From Occultella gossypii (lineage in GTDB: Bacteria > Actinomycetota > Actinomycetes > Actinomycetales > Beutenbergiaceae), in assembly GCF_019947135.1 (NCBI RefSeq), contig NZ_JAGSHT010000005.1:62001-126000 (forward strand): a DNA stretch of 64,000 nucleotides. The letters run 5' to 3'. The position numbers and the translations under genes were made by a program. Shown here in pieces: positions 51,360 to 59,928 of this stretch. Position 1 is the stretch's first letter, and the number at the start of each line of letters is the position of its first letter. The notes under the pieces are model-generated. The model made no database searches, had not been told where the DNA came from, and saw only the letters and a list, made by a program, of their open reading frames with translations.

Positions 51360-52639
51360 TGGTCGCCATCGCGGTCTCGCTGCTGGTCATCTTCATCTGC
51401 ATCTGCCTGCTGCGCGTCCCGATCGCGTACGCGCTGCTGCTGGCGTGCCTGCCGTTCTTCTTCCTGGCGGACCGGCTCAACACCGAACTCCTCACGCAAC
51501 GGATGTACTCCGGGGTCGACTCATTCGTGCTCCTGGCGGTGCCGTTCTTCGTCCTGGCCGGCGGCATCATGAACGCAGCCAAGGTCACCGACCGGCTGCT
51601 CGCCCTCGCGAATGCGTTGGTCGGATGGGTCCGAGGTGGACTGGGCATGGTCAACGTCGCCACGTCGATGGGCTTCGGTGGCGTCTCCGGGTCCTCGACG
51701 GCAGACGTAGCAGGCCTCGGCTCGATCCTGATCCCGCAGATGAAGCGTCGGGGTTACTCGGCCGGGTACGCCGTCGGCATCACCGCAGCATCCGCGGTCA
51801 TCGGCACGATCATCCCACCGTCCATCCAGATGGTCGTCTGGGGATCCCTGACGAACACCTCGATCGGTGCGATGTTCCTCGGCGGCGTGATCCCCGGGAT
51901 CCTCATCGGTGGCGGGATGATGCTCGTGGCCTACATCGAGGCGCGCCGCCATGACTATCCGCGGGAGCCGAGACTGCCGTTCAAGGAGGTCGCGGTCGCG
52001 TTCCGGGACTCGGCTCTGGCCCTGGTCATGATCGTGATCGTCCTGGGCGGCATCATCGGTGGCTTCGTCACCGCGACCGAAGCATCCGTCCTGGCCGTGC
52101 TCTACGCGCTGTTCCTCGGCCTGGTGGTCTACCGCACGATCAAGATCCGGGACTTGCCGAAGATCTTCAGGGAGAGCGCGCTGCTCACGGCGCTGCCGCT
52201 GTTCGCGCTTGCCGCAGCCGCGGTGTTCGCGTACCTGCTCGCCTTCTACCGGATCCCGTTCATCTTCGAGGACGCCCTCGCCGGGGTCCCGAGCTGGGCG
52301 ATCCTCTGGGTGGTGGTCGCGATCTTCCTCGTCCTGGGCACGTTCCTCGACGCACTCCCAGCGATGGCGATCATGATTCCGGTGCTCGCGCCGGCCGTGC
52401 TCGCCGCCGGCGTGGACCCGGTCCAGTACGGCGTGGTCGCCGTCATCTCGCTCGCGTTCGGTTTGATCACGCCGCCTTACGGGCTGTGCCTGCTGCTCGC
52501 CGCGAAGATCGGGAAGATCCCGGTGATCCAGGCCGTCAAACCCATGGCCCCGTTCGCGCTCGTGATCGTGGCGACGATGGCGCTCGCGATCCTGGTGCCG
52601 GACGTCGTTCTGTGGCTGCCCGGACTGGGCGGCGAGTAA
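51359..52639 (+). CDS. TRAP transporter large permease, DctM family
   Basis: 426 residues with about 12 membrane segments; the channel-forming subunit. DctM signatures include VPFFVLAGGIMNAAKVTDRL, GFGGVSGSSTADVAGLGSIL, IIPPSIQMVVWGSLTNTSIG and FGLITPPYGLCLLLAAKIGK. The start is ATG 51359 (TGATG with the DctQ stop) or GTG 51356, after GAAGGAG. It is followed by a strong hairpin (52650-52680) before the right CoA-transferase. Confidence 0.93.
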   Translation: MVAIAVSLLVIFICICLLRVPIAYALLLACLPFFFLADRLNTELLTQRMYSGVDSFVLLAVPFFVLAGGIMNAAKVTDRLLALANALVGWVRGGLGMVNVATSMGFGGVSGSSTADVAGLGSILIPQMKRRGYSAGYAVGITAASAVIGTIIPPSIQMVVWGSLTNTSIGAMFLGGVIPGILIGGGMMLVAYIEARRHDYPREPRLPFKEVAVAFRDSALALVMIVIVLGGIIGGFVTATEASVLAVLYALFLGLVVYRTIKIRDLPKIFRESALLTALPLFALAAAAVFAYLLAFYRIPFIFEDALAGVPSWAILWVVVAIFLVLGTFLDALPAMAIMIPVLAPAVLAAGVDPVQYGVVAVISLAFGLITPPYGLCLLLAAKIGKIPVIQAVKPMAPFALVIVATMALAILVPDVVLWLPGLGGE

Positions 52640-52649
52640 CCGCTAGCGG

Positions 52650-52680
52650 CGTGGCCCCACCCTGTTCGGGTGGGGCCACG
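52650..52680 (+). terminator. hairpin between the TRAP genes and the right CoA-transferase
   Basis: CGTGGCCCCACCC (52650-52662) and GGGTGGGGCCACG (52668-52680) form a perfect 13-bp stem with a 5-nt loop, 10 bp after the DctM stop. A short T-rich stretch (TTCATCTT) follows, so it may terminate part of the transcripts. Confidence 0.75.
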
Positions 52681-52706
52681 TTCATCTTGGAAGAGAGTTG
52701 GTAGGC

Positions 52707-54347
52707 ATGAAGAAAGTCGAGATCCTCACCGCGCGTGCGGCGGCCGACCTCATCGAGGACGGCGACGTCCTCACCGTCAGCTCGTCGTCCGGGCTCGGGT
52801 GTCCGGACTCGGTGCTGCAGGGGATCGGTGAGCGGTTCAGGCAGACGCAGTCCCCGCGGGGACTCACCTCGGTCCACCCGATCGCGGCCGGGGACATGTA
52901 CGGCATCAAGGGCATCGACCACCTCGCCCAGCCCGGCCTGCTGACGCGGGTAGTGGCGGGCTCCTACCCGTCCGGGCCGTCGTCCGCGGAGCCGCCCGCG
53001 ATCTGGTCCATGATCGAGAACGAGCAGGTCGAGGCGTACAACTTTCCGTCGGGCACGCTGTTCCAGATGCACCGGGCCGTCGCGGCCCACCAGCCCGGCG
53101 TGCTGACGAAGGTCGGCGAGGGCACCTTCATCGACCCGCGTGATCGCGGTGGTCGCATGAACGAGACCACGCCGGCGGATATCGTCGAGTTGCACACCGT
53201 CGGGTCCGAGGAATGGCTCTTCTTCCGTTCGATCGTCCCCGACGTAGCGATCATCCGGGCGACCACGGCCGACGAGTACGGCAACCTCACATTCGAGGAC
53301 GAGGGCTCGCCGCTCGGAGCGCTCGACCTCGCCTATGCGGCCCACAACAACGGCGGCCTGGTCATCGCCCAGGTGAAGCGTGTGGCGAGCGGTCGCAGCC
53401 TCGACCCCCAGAAGGTGCGCGTCCCTGGAATCCTCGTGGACGCCGTCGTCCTCGACCCGGACCAGATGCAGACGACCGGCACCCGCTACGACCCGGCCAT
53501 ATCCGGGCAGCTGCGCCGCCCACTCGCGGACCTGCCCCCGGTCGCGTATTCGCTGGAGAAGGTGATGGCCAGACGCGCAGCTCAAGAACTGGCTGAGGGC
53601 GAGACCGTCAACCTCGGCTTCGGCGTCTCCGCCCTGGTACCGCACGTTCTGAACGAGGAAGGTCACGGTACTGCCGTCTCGTGGGTGCTCGAGCAGGGCG
53701 CGGTCGGCGGCGTCCCGTTGCTCGACTTCGCCTTCGGCTGCTCACAGAACCCCGACGCGATCATGCAGAGCGCGGACCAGTTCACGCTCCTGCAGGGGGC
53801 GGGCTTCTCCCACACGCTGCTGTCGTTCCTGGAGATCGACGCCCGCGGCAACGTCAACGTCCATCACCTCCCTCGCCGCCGGCACGTCACGGCCGGGGTC
53901 GGTGGCTTCGCAGACATCACCGCGGCCGCCCCGGAGATCGTGTTCGTCGGCTCGTTCACGGCCGGACGGCGCCAGATCGAGGTCGGTGCCGACGGACTCG
54001 GCATCGTCGAGGACGGCCCACACACGAAGCTGGTGCCAGAGGTTGCCGCGGTGACCTTCAACGGCCAACTGGCGCTGCGCCGGGGCCAGCGGGTGATCTA
54101 CGTGACCGAACGCTGCGTCATGGAGTTGCGACCTGAGGGCATCACGGTCACCGAGATCGCGCCCGGCGTCGACCTCGACCGGGACGTGTTGGCCCGCAGC
54201 GCCTTCCCGCTGCTGGTCAGCGACGACCTGCGGCTCATGGACACCGTGCTGTTCCGCGACGGCGCGATGGGCCTGACCCTGCCCAGACATCCGGCGCACG
54301 AGCGGCTGGTCCGACGCGCCGGCGCCGCGGACGGGAGCCCCCGATGA
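52707..54347 (+). CDS. fused family I CoA-transferase (module B, right copy)
   Basis: Acyl-CoA:carboxylate CoA-transferase, 546 residues, alpha and beta halves fused. VLTVSSSSGLGCPDSVLQGI and HPIAAGDMYGIKGIDHLAQP match the left copy at 47825. VNLGFGVSALVPHVLNEEG precedes the catalytic Glu in WVLEQGAVGG. It has its own native-looking C-terminus (HPAHERLVRRAGAADGSPR), unlike the left copy. The start is ATG 52707; TTG 52698 is possible. It overlaps the crotonase by 4 bp (ATGA at 54344). It probably charges the acid imported by the TRAP system (inference). Confidence 0.91.
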   Translation: MKKVEILTARAAADLIEDGDVLTVSSSSGLGCPDSVLQGIGERFRQTQSPRGLTSVHPIAAGDMYGIKGIDHLAQPGLLTRVVAGSYPSGPSSAEPPAIWSMIENEQVEAYNFPSGTLFQMHRAVAAHQPGVLTKVGEGTFIDPRDRGGRMNETTPADIVELHTVGSEEWLFFRSIVPDVAIIRATTADEYGNLTFEDEGSPLGALDLAYAAHNNGGLVIAQVKRVASGRSLDPQKVRVPGILVDAVVLDPDQMQTTGTRYDPAISGQLRRPLADLPPVAYSLEKVMARRAAQELAEGETVNLGFGVSALVPHVLNEEGHGTAVSWVLEQGAVGGVPLLDFAFGCSQNPDAIMQSADQFTLLQGAGFSHTLLSFLEIDARGNVNVHHLPRRRHVTAGVGGFADITAAAPEIVFVGSFTAGRRQIEVGADGLGIVEDGPHTKLVPEVAAVTFNGQLALRRGQRVIYVTERCVMELRPEGITVTEIAPGVDLDRDVLARSAFPLLVSDDLRLMDTVLFRDGAMGLTLPRHPAHERLVRRAGAADGSPR

Positions 54348-55138
54348 GCGAGTCCCCGAACCACGGCAGCGCAACACTTTCGTTCGACCCCTCCGGCGAG
54401 GTCGCGACGATCACGCTCGACCGGGCCGCGAAACTCAACGCGCTCACCCCGGCGATGCTGCGCGACCTCGAGGTCGCAGCCCGGGCGGCCGACGACTCCC
54501 CGGCCCGGGTCGTGCTCGTGCGAACGGCGGGCGTCAAGGTGTTCTGCGTCGGGGCCGACATCACGATGTTCGGCGGACTGAGCCCGGTCGAGATGTGGCG
54601 CGACTGGATCACCGTGGGACACCGCGCGTTGAGCGCCATCGAGGCGATCCGGTGCCCCACGATCGCGGTCATCGACGGCCTCGCGTTCGGTGGCGGACTC
54701 GAGCTCGCGCTCGCGTGCGACTTCCGGATCATGGTCACCGACACCCGCGTGGCCCTGCCGGAGACCGGCCTCGGCACCGTCCCCGGTTGGGGCGGCACCG
54801 GTCGGCTGCCGGCCCTGGTCGGCGCCTCCCGCGCGAAGGAGATGATCCTCGCCCGCCGGGAGGTCGGGGCGGACCTCGCTCTCGCCTGGGGACTGGTGAA
54901 CGACGTCACAGCACCCGAGGCACTGGAGGAGTGCGTCGAGGGCTGGTGCGCTCGGATCAGGGGCGGTGGTCCGGTGGCCGTGGCACTGGCGAAGCAACTC
55001 GTCACGGCGACGCTCGACGGCGCCCCGGCCTCGGTGGTCGAGGCGCTGGCCGGCGGTCTCTCCGTCGGTACCGCCGACCTCGCTGAGGGCGTCGCAGCGT
55101 TCCGGGCCAAACGCACCCCGGAGTTCACCGGCCGATAG
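54344..55138 (+). CDS. enoyl-CoA hydratase/isomerase family protein (module B)
   Basis: Crotonase-fold enzyme, 264 residues. Segments KVFCVGADITMFGG and LAFGGGLELALACD form the oxyanion hole; both hydratase acids are present (GGGLEL; LPETGLGTVPGWGG). The GTVPGWGGTGRLPALVG stretch is like classical enoyl-CoA hydratases and unlike the RIGAWPT form in module A, so the two modules recruited different crotonases. It is translationally coupled to the CoA-transferase and is the last gene of the TRAP operon, convergent with the LacI gene. Confidence 0.92.
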   Translation: MSESPNHGSATLSFDPSGEVATITLDRAAKLNALTPAMLRDLEVAARAADDSPARVVLVRTAGVKVFCVGADITMFGGLSPVEMWRDWITVGHRALSAIEAIRCPTIAVIDGLAFGGGLELALACDFRIMVTDTRVALPETGLGTVPGWGGTGRLPALVGASRAKEMILARREVGADLALAWGLVNDVTAPEALEECVEGWCARIRGGGPVAVALAKQLVTATLDGAPASVVEALAGGLSVGTADLAEGVAAFRAKRTPEFTGR

Positions 55139-55208
55139 GTCGTGGCGGCCTCGCGCGTCGGGGACGGGCTGATCGAACGTGTGGTCCGTCGACGGACTAC
55201 ACGACCGC

Positions 55209-56234
55209 TCAGCCTCGCGAGCGCCTGCCCCAGGACAGCGTCGATGCACGTAGCCGCAGAGCCGGCTCGAACTCGATCCGTTCCGGAGGGGCGGCACCGT
55301 CGGCGATCCGGGCAAGCAGCAGTTCCGCGGCGGCCTTACCGACGCGATTGGGCCAGGTCGCCACCGACGTCAGCGGGGGAGCCAGCCAGGACGCCATCGG
55401 GACGTCGTCGAAGCTCGCGACGGCGACGTCCCGGCCCGGGGTCAGGCCGCGCCGGTAGATCTCTGCGTACATACCCATCGTCACCACGTCGCTGTAACCG
55501 ACCACGACGTCCGGCACCTTGCCCTGGTCGAAGACGTGCGCCATAGCGCGTTCGCCGGTGTCGGTGTAGTTCGTCGGCAGCGCCGTCGCCTCTCCGGAGT
55601 CGAACTCGACTGCCGTGCCGAGCCCGGCGCGCAGGCCGGCGATGCGTCCCTGGCGCGCGGAGGACTTCCGCGGTCCGCCGACCAACGTCACCGACCGGGC
55701 CCCCAGGGTGCGCAGGTGCTCACCAAGGATGAGGCCGGCGGCCTCGTTGTCCGGGCCGACATAGTTGTCCTGCTCGTCGATGTACCGCATCATCATGACC
55801 AGAGGCGTTTCGGTCGATTTGGTGTATCGGTCTACCTGCTCCCGGGTGAGATCCTGGGCCGGTTGGAGGAGGAGGCCGTCGACGTGGCGTTCGACCATCG
55901 TGGACAGCAATTGGGACTCGCGCTCGGACTGATCGTGGCTATGTCCGACGAGCACCGTCAAGCCCTCGCCGTGCAGCGTCGCCTCGATGGCCATGATCAT
56001 CTCGCCAAGGTAAGGATTGCGGATTTCCGGTACGATCACGCCGATCGTCATCGACCTGGACGCGCGCAGCATTGCCGCGCGACGGTCGTAGACGTACCCG
56101 AGCTCGACCATCGCCGCACGTACACGCTCGGTGGTGGCCGGCGAGATCCGCTCGCTGCCACGGACCACGAGCGACGCCGTCGCCCGCGAGACCCCCGCCC
56201 GGGCGCTGACGTCATTGAGGGTTACGCGCCCCAT
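55209..56234 (-). CDS. LacI-family transcriptional regulator (module B)
   Basis: 341 residues. The helix-turn-helix is TLNDVSARAGVSRATASLVV, with a sensor domain (MTIGVIVPEIRNPYLGEMIM; HLRTLGARSVTLVGGPRKSS; VAVASFDDVPMASW). It lies between the two halves of module B, convergent with the crotonase and divergent from the CaiB operon. The palindromic site at 56271-56286 is 37 bp upstream of its start, and related sites occur at 49522 and 49679. It is the likely common regulator of the left CoA-transferase, TRAP and CaiB operons. Confidence 0.91.
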   Translation of the reverse strand: MGRVTLNDVSARAGVSRATASLVVRGSERISPATTERVRAAMVELGYVYDRRAAMLRASRSMTIGVIVPEIRNPYLGEMIMAIEATLHGEGLTVLVGHSHDQSERESQLLSTMVERHVDGLLLQPAQDLTREQVDRYTKSTETPLVMMMRYIDEQDNYVGPDNEAAGLILGEHLRTLGARSVTLVGGPRKSSARQGRIAGLRAGLGTAVEFDSGEATALPTNYTDTGERAMAHVFDQGKVPDVVVGYSDVVTMGMYAEIYRRGLTPGRDVAVASFDDVPMASWLAPPLTSVATWPNRVGKAAAELLLARIADGAAPPERIEFEPALRLRASTLSWGRRSRG

Positions 56235-56270
56235 GGTGTGTGCTCCTTCACTCCCCGAATGCTACGATCC

Positions 56271-56286
56271 GTTAGATCGATATAAC
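56271..56286. promoter_or_regulatory. LacI-type operator, module B site 3
   Basis: GTTAGATCGATATAAC is a 16-bp palindrome with a single mismatched pair, centred on CG, in the 130-bp gap between the LacI (56234) and CaiB (56365) starts. Its TAGATCG core is shared with site 1 at 49522-49535. Confidence 0.7.
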
Positions 56287-56364
56287 AACGACCTTAGCGC
56301 CTGTTCGCCGAATGCGACGGGCAGAACCGGGGACCGGCGTGGCTCCCCACATACAGGAGGGTAC

Positions 56365-57594
56365 GTGAGCACGATCAGCGAGACCGGGACGTTCGTGGGG
56401 GTGGAGGACCTGCCGTTGCGCGGCGTCCGCGTCCTCGACCTGTCGCACATGATGCAGGGGCCGTGGGCCACGGAGATGCTGGCGGATCTCGGAGCCGACG
56501 TAATCAAGGTGGAGCACGTCCGTGGTGGTGAGCGCGGACGCCAGTCCGGCACGACGGAGATCGGCGGCCATTCGGCGTTCTACCTGGCCATGAACCGCAA
56601 CAAGAGGTCGCTCGCCCTCGACCTGAAGGCACCGGCCGGGCTCGCGATCGCCCGGGACCTCGTGGCCCGCGCCGACGTCCTGGTGCAGAACTTCCGGCCC
56701 GGCGTCATCGACCGCCTCGGACTGGGATGGACTGAGGTGCACGCCCTCAACCCGGGGCTGATCTACTGCTCCGGCTCCGGGTACGGCGCCGACCAGGCCG
56801 ATCGACCCGGCCAGGACCTGCTCGCCCAGGCCCGCAGCGGCGCGATGGCGCTGACCGGGCACCACGGCGGACCGCCCGCGCCGAGCGGGCCGTTCGTCGC
56901 GGATGCGCACGCCGCGTCGATGCTCGCCCTCGGGGTGTGCGCCGCCCTCTTCGACCGGACCCGTACCGGGCTGGGGCGGCACTTCGAGATCGACCTGATC
57001 GGCTCGATGCTGCACCAGATGACGCAGGAACTCGTCTCCCACCACAACGGTGACCGGCCCACCCGACGTTCCCCCTCGCCATCGAACCCGTTCATGGAGG
57101 GTCCCTACGGCGTCTACGCCACCAGCGACGGGTGGATCGCGATCTCGATGTGCCCGACGGCGGACCTCGCCCGCGCGCTGGAGCGCCCGGACCTGCACGA
57201 GCGTTTCCCGGACAAGGCCACGGCACTCGAACGCCGCGACGAGCTCGTGGAGGACGTGAGCGCGTTGCTCGCGCCGCGGACCACGGCCGACGCCCTCGCC
57301 ACGCTGGAGTCCAACGGCGTGTGGTGCGCGCCGGTCAACGACCTCGACGCGATGACCACCGACCCGGTGGTCGGCTGGGCCGGGCGGCACACCACCGTGC
57401 CGCACCCCGGCATCGGTCCGGTCGACCTGGTCCTGAACCCGCTCTCGCTCGACGGTCGGCGGCTGCCGGTGCGCCGCCCCGCCCCGTTGCACGGCGAGCA
57501 CTCGGCAGAGGTCCTCGCCGAGCTCGGCCTGGACCAGGGCGAGACCGAGCTGCTGGCGCGGGACGGCGTCGTGCACCTCGGCGGTGCCGCATGA
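56365..57594 (+). CDS. CaiB/BaiF family III CoA-transferase (module B)
   Basis: 409 residues, paralogue of the gene at 10400. Shared segments include LRGVRVLDLSHMMQGPW, NRNKRSLALDLKAPAG, VLVQNFRPGVIDRLGLGW and GQDLLAQARSGAMALTG, with candidate catalytic Asp151. The N-terminus carries 17 extra residues. The start is GTG 56365, with CAGGAGGG upstream. It is the first gene of the operon CaiB-MaoC-ACAD-SDR-isomerase, each junction overlapping or nearly touching. The acyl acceptor is unknown; it may share a substrate class with the fused CoA-transferases. Confidence 0.93.
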   Translation: MSTISETGTFVGVEDLPLRGVRVLDLSHMMQGPWATEMLADLGADVIKVEHVRGGERGRQSGTTEIGGHSAFYLAMNRNKRSLALDLKAPAGLAIARDLVARADVLVQNFRPGVIDRLGLGWTEVHALNPGLIYCSGSGYGADQADRPGQDLLAQARSGAMALTGHHGGPPAPSGPFVADAHAASMLALGVCAALFDRTRTGLGRHFEIDLIGSMLHQMTQELVSHHNGDRPTRRSPSPSNPFMEGPYGVYATSDGWIAISMCPTADLARALERPDLHERFPDKATALERRDELVEDVSALLAPRTTADALATLESNGVWCAPVNDLDAMTTDPVVGWAGRHTTVPHPGIGPVDLVLNPLSLDGRRLPVRRPAPLHGEHSAEVLAELGLDQGETELLARDGVVHLGGAA

Positions 57595-58028
57595 GCGCCC
57601 GCTTCCCCGCAATCGGTTCCACGAGCAGGTTCGCCAAGACCATCACCGAGGCGGACGTCGGCTTGTTCGCCGGAATCACCGGCGACTTCGCCCCGCAACA
57701 CATCGACGCCGAGTACATGCGAACCCACCCCGCCGGGCAGCGCGTTGCGCACGGCATCCTCACGCTCGGCGTCGCCTCGACGGCCGCCTCGCTGCTGTGC
57801 GAGCGGGAGGACGTGGTCGCGGTCTCGTACGGCTACGACCGGCTCCGCTTCCTCCGCCCGGTGTTCCTCGGGGACACCGTCGAGGCGCGCTACCGCACCA
57901 CCGAGGTGGACCCCGCGACAGGCAAGTGGTTCGCCGAGGTCAGGGTCACGAACCAGCACGGCGAGCAGGTGCTCGCCGCGGTACACATTCTCTATTGCTA
58001 CCCCGATGACGAAGGAGCACCAGCATGA
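57591..58028 (+). CDS. MaoC-like hotdog-fold (R)-hydratase (module B)
   Basis: 145 residues, paralogue of the protein at 11617 (shared KTITEADVGLFAGITGDFAP, YGYDRLRFLRPVFLGDTV, HILYCYPDDEGA). The catalytic-type Asp32 and His37 are present in GDFAPQH, with Ala34 in place of the Asn of canonical hydratases. It overlaps CaiB and the ACAD by 4 bp. It probably hydrates or dehydrates the CoA ester in this pathway. Confidence 0.91.
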   Translation: MSARFPAIGSTSRFAKTITEADVGLFAGITGDFAPQHIDAEYMRTHPAGQRVAHGILTLGVASTAASLLCEREDVVAVSYGYDRLRFLRPVFLGDTVEARYRTTEVDPATGKWFAEVRVTNQHGEQVLAAVHILYCYPDDEGAPA

Positions 58029-59179
58029 AGATCCTCGATGATCTCGACGAGATGATCGCGACCACCCTTGCGCCGCGGGCAGCAGAGATCGACGCCACCG
58101 CGCAGTTCCCGCAGGACGTCGTCGACGCGGCCGCGAAGATCGGGCTGCAGCGGGTCCTGGTGGGACAGGGCGGCGCGCTCGACGTCTCCAGGGCGACCAT
58201 CGTCCACGAGATCTCCGAGCGCCTGGCGATGCACTCGATGGCATCCGCGGTCGCGATCAGCAACGGGCGCCTGGCGACCTACCTGCTGCTCAAGTACGCC
58301 CCGGTCGACGTGATTGAGCGGTGGGTGGAGCCGACGTTGTCCGGTCGGGCCTTCGGAGCCTTCGCCATCACCGAGCAGCACGCGGGTTCGGATGTGCGGG
58401 GGATGACCACGCTCGCCACCCGGTACGGGGACGAGTACATCTTGACCGGGGCGAAGTCGTGGGTCGGATACGCACCGAACGGCCACTACGCGATCGTGCT
58501 CGCCAAGGAGGAGACCACCGACCGCGACGCCGCAATGGTTGCGCTCGTCGTGGACACCTCGCTGCCCGGCGTGACGCAGGCGCACGGGCCACAGTTCTCC
58601 GGCCTGCGTGGCATGACCAACGGGACGCTGACCTTCGACAAGGTGCGAGTCCCGGCCGGCTCACGTCTCGACGTCGACGGCTTCGGCGGCATGATGGACG
58701 GACTGAACCTGGCCCGGATCGACGCCGCTTCCTACGCCTGCGGGCTGCTGCGAGGCGCTCTGCAGGCGAGCATCGAGCGGGCCGCGACGAGGCAGGCCTT
58801 CGGCAGACCGCTTGGGCATCTACCGTCCATCCAGAGCAAGATCGGCCGCATGGCCGCCGACTACCGAGCTGCCCGCGAGCTGACCCGGCTCGCTTCGGAG
58901 TCCTTCGCCGAGGGCAATGGCGGCGACCAGGACATCATCTCGATGGCGAAGATGTTCGCATCGGACGCCGCCCGCAGGCACACCGACGAGGCGGTGCAGA
59001 TCTTCGGCGCCGAGGGCATCGTCACCTCGTCCTGGGTGAACCGGCTCAACCGGGACGCCAAGGTGACCCAGATCTTCGACGGGACCAGCGAGATCCACGA
59101 GACCATGCTCGGACGACGTGCCGTCCGCGCGTTCTCGCGGGGGGAGCCGCTCGAGTCCTTCCTGGTGCACGTGCCGTGA
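58025..59179 (+). CDS. acyl-CoA dehydrogenase family protein with non-canonical active site (module B)
   Basis: 384 residues, paralogue of the protein at 12066. It has all three ACAD domains (FGAFAITEQHAGSDVRG; ILTGAKSWVGYAPNG; RQAFGRPLGHLPSIQSKIGR). The usual catalytic Glu position is Asp352 in QIFDGTSEIHETMLGRR, and the alternative position in GLNLARID is Ala, as in module A. Conservation of both changes in two diverged copies argues for function, not decay. It overlaps MaoC and the SDR by 4 bp. Confidence 0.91.
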   Translation: MKILDDLDEMIATTLAPRAAEIDATAQFPQDVVDAAAKIGLQRVLVGQGGALDVSRATIVHEISERLAMHSMASAVAISNGRLATYLLLKYAPVDVIERWVEPTLSGRAFGAFAITEQHAGSDVRGMTTLATRYGDEYILTGAKSWVGYAPNGHYAIVLAKEETTDRDAAMVALVVDTSLPGVTQAHGPQFSGLRGMTNGTLTFDKVRVPAGSRLDVDGFGGMMDGLNLARIDAASYACGLLRGALQASIERAATRQAFGRPLGHLPSIQSKIGRMAADYRAARELTRLASESFAEGNGGDQDIISMAKMFASDAARRHTDEAVQIFGAEGIVTSSWVNRLNRDAKVTQIFDGTSEIHETMLGRRAVRAFSRGEPLESFLVHVP

Positions 59180-59919
59180 CCGGGGTTCTCAAGGAGAAGG
59201 TGGTCGTCGTCACCGGCGCCACCGGGGGGATCGGCTCGGCCATCGTTCGTGCGGTGGGCGCGGCCGGTGGCGTGCCCGTGATCGTGCATCACGGCGAGGC
59301 CGCGGCCGCGACGGCGCTCGCCGAGTCGGTCGGGGTGGGCGCCCTGGTCCGCGAGGTGGACGTGCGCGACTGGGACCAGGTCGCCGGGCTCGTGGACGAT
59401 GTCCTGGCCGAGCGCGGACGCCTCGACGTGCTCGTCAACAACGCCGGGATCATGGCGGAGGTTCCGTTCACCGAGATGACCCGGGCGGACTGGGACGCCA
59501 CGATGGACGTCGACCTCACCGGGGTGTTCCTGTGTGCTCGCCACGCGGCCGTCCCGATGCTCGCCGCGGGCGGGGGAGCGATCGTGAACGTGTCATCGCA
59601 GCTCGCCTTCAAGGGTGCCGCCGGGTACACCGCGTACTGCGCAGCCAAAGCGGGGGTCGCCGGCCTCACCCGGGCGCTCGCCCGTGAGATCGGTCCGACC
59701 GTGCGGGTGACCGCGATCGCACCGGGTCCGGTCGCCTCGCCGATGACCGACCCGTACGCCACGGACGAGTGGCTCGCGGAGCGCACCGGCCCGTTGGTGA
59801 TCGGCCGGCTCGCCGAGCCTGAGGAGATCGCGGCGTCCGTGGTCTTCCTCGCCTCTGAGGCGGGTTCCCTCATGCACGGTCAGACGTTGCACGCCAATGG
59901 CGGCGGCGTGCTGGCCTGA
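59176..59919 (+). CDS. short-chain dehydrogenase/reductase, FabG-like (module B)
   Basis: 247 residues, classical SDR. The glycine motif is TGATGGIG, NNAG is at 88-91, Ser140/141 in NVSSQ and catalytic Tyr154/Lys158 in YCAAK. It is a paralogue of the SDR at 13247 (shared QLAFKGA, ARALAREIGP, GQTLHANGGGVL). The GTG start overlaps the ACAD stop. It is followed after 9 bp by the sugar isomerase gene. Confidence 0.92.
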   Translation: MTGVLKEKVVVVTGATGGIGSAIVRAVGAAGGVPVIVHHGEAAAATALAESVGVGALVREVDVRDWDQVAGLVDDVLAERGRLDVLVNNAGIMAEVPFTEMTRADWDATMDVDLTGVFLCARHAAVPMLAAGGGAIVNVSSQLAFKGAAGYTAYCAAKAGVAGLTRALAREIGPTVRVTAIAPGPVASPMTDPYATDEWLAERTGPLVIGRLAEPEEIAASVVFLASEAGSLMHGQTLHANGGGVLA

Positions 59920-59928
59920 GGTGACTTC

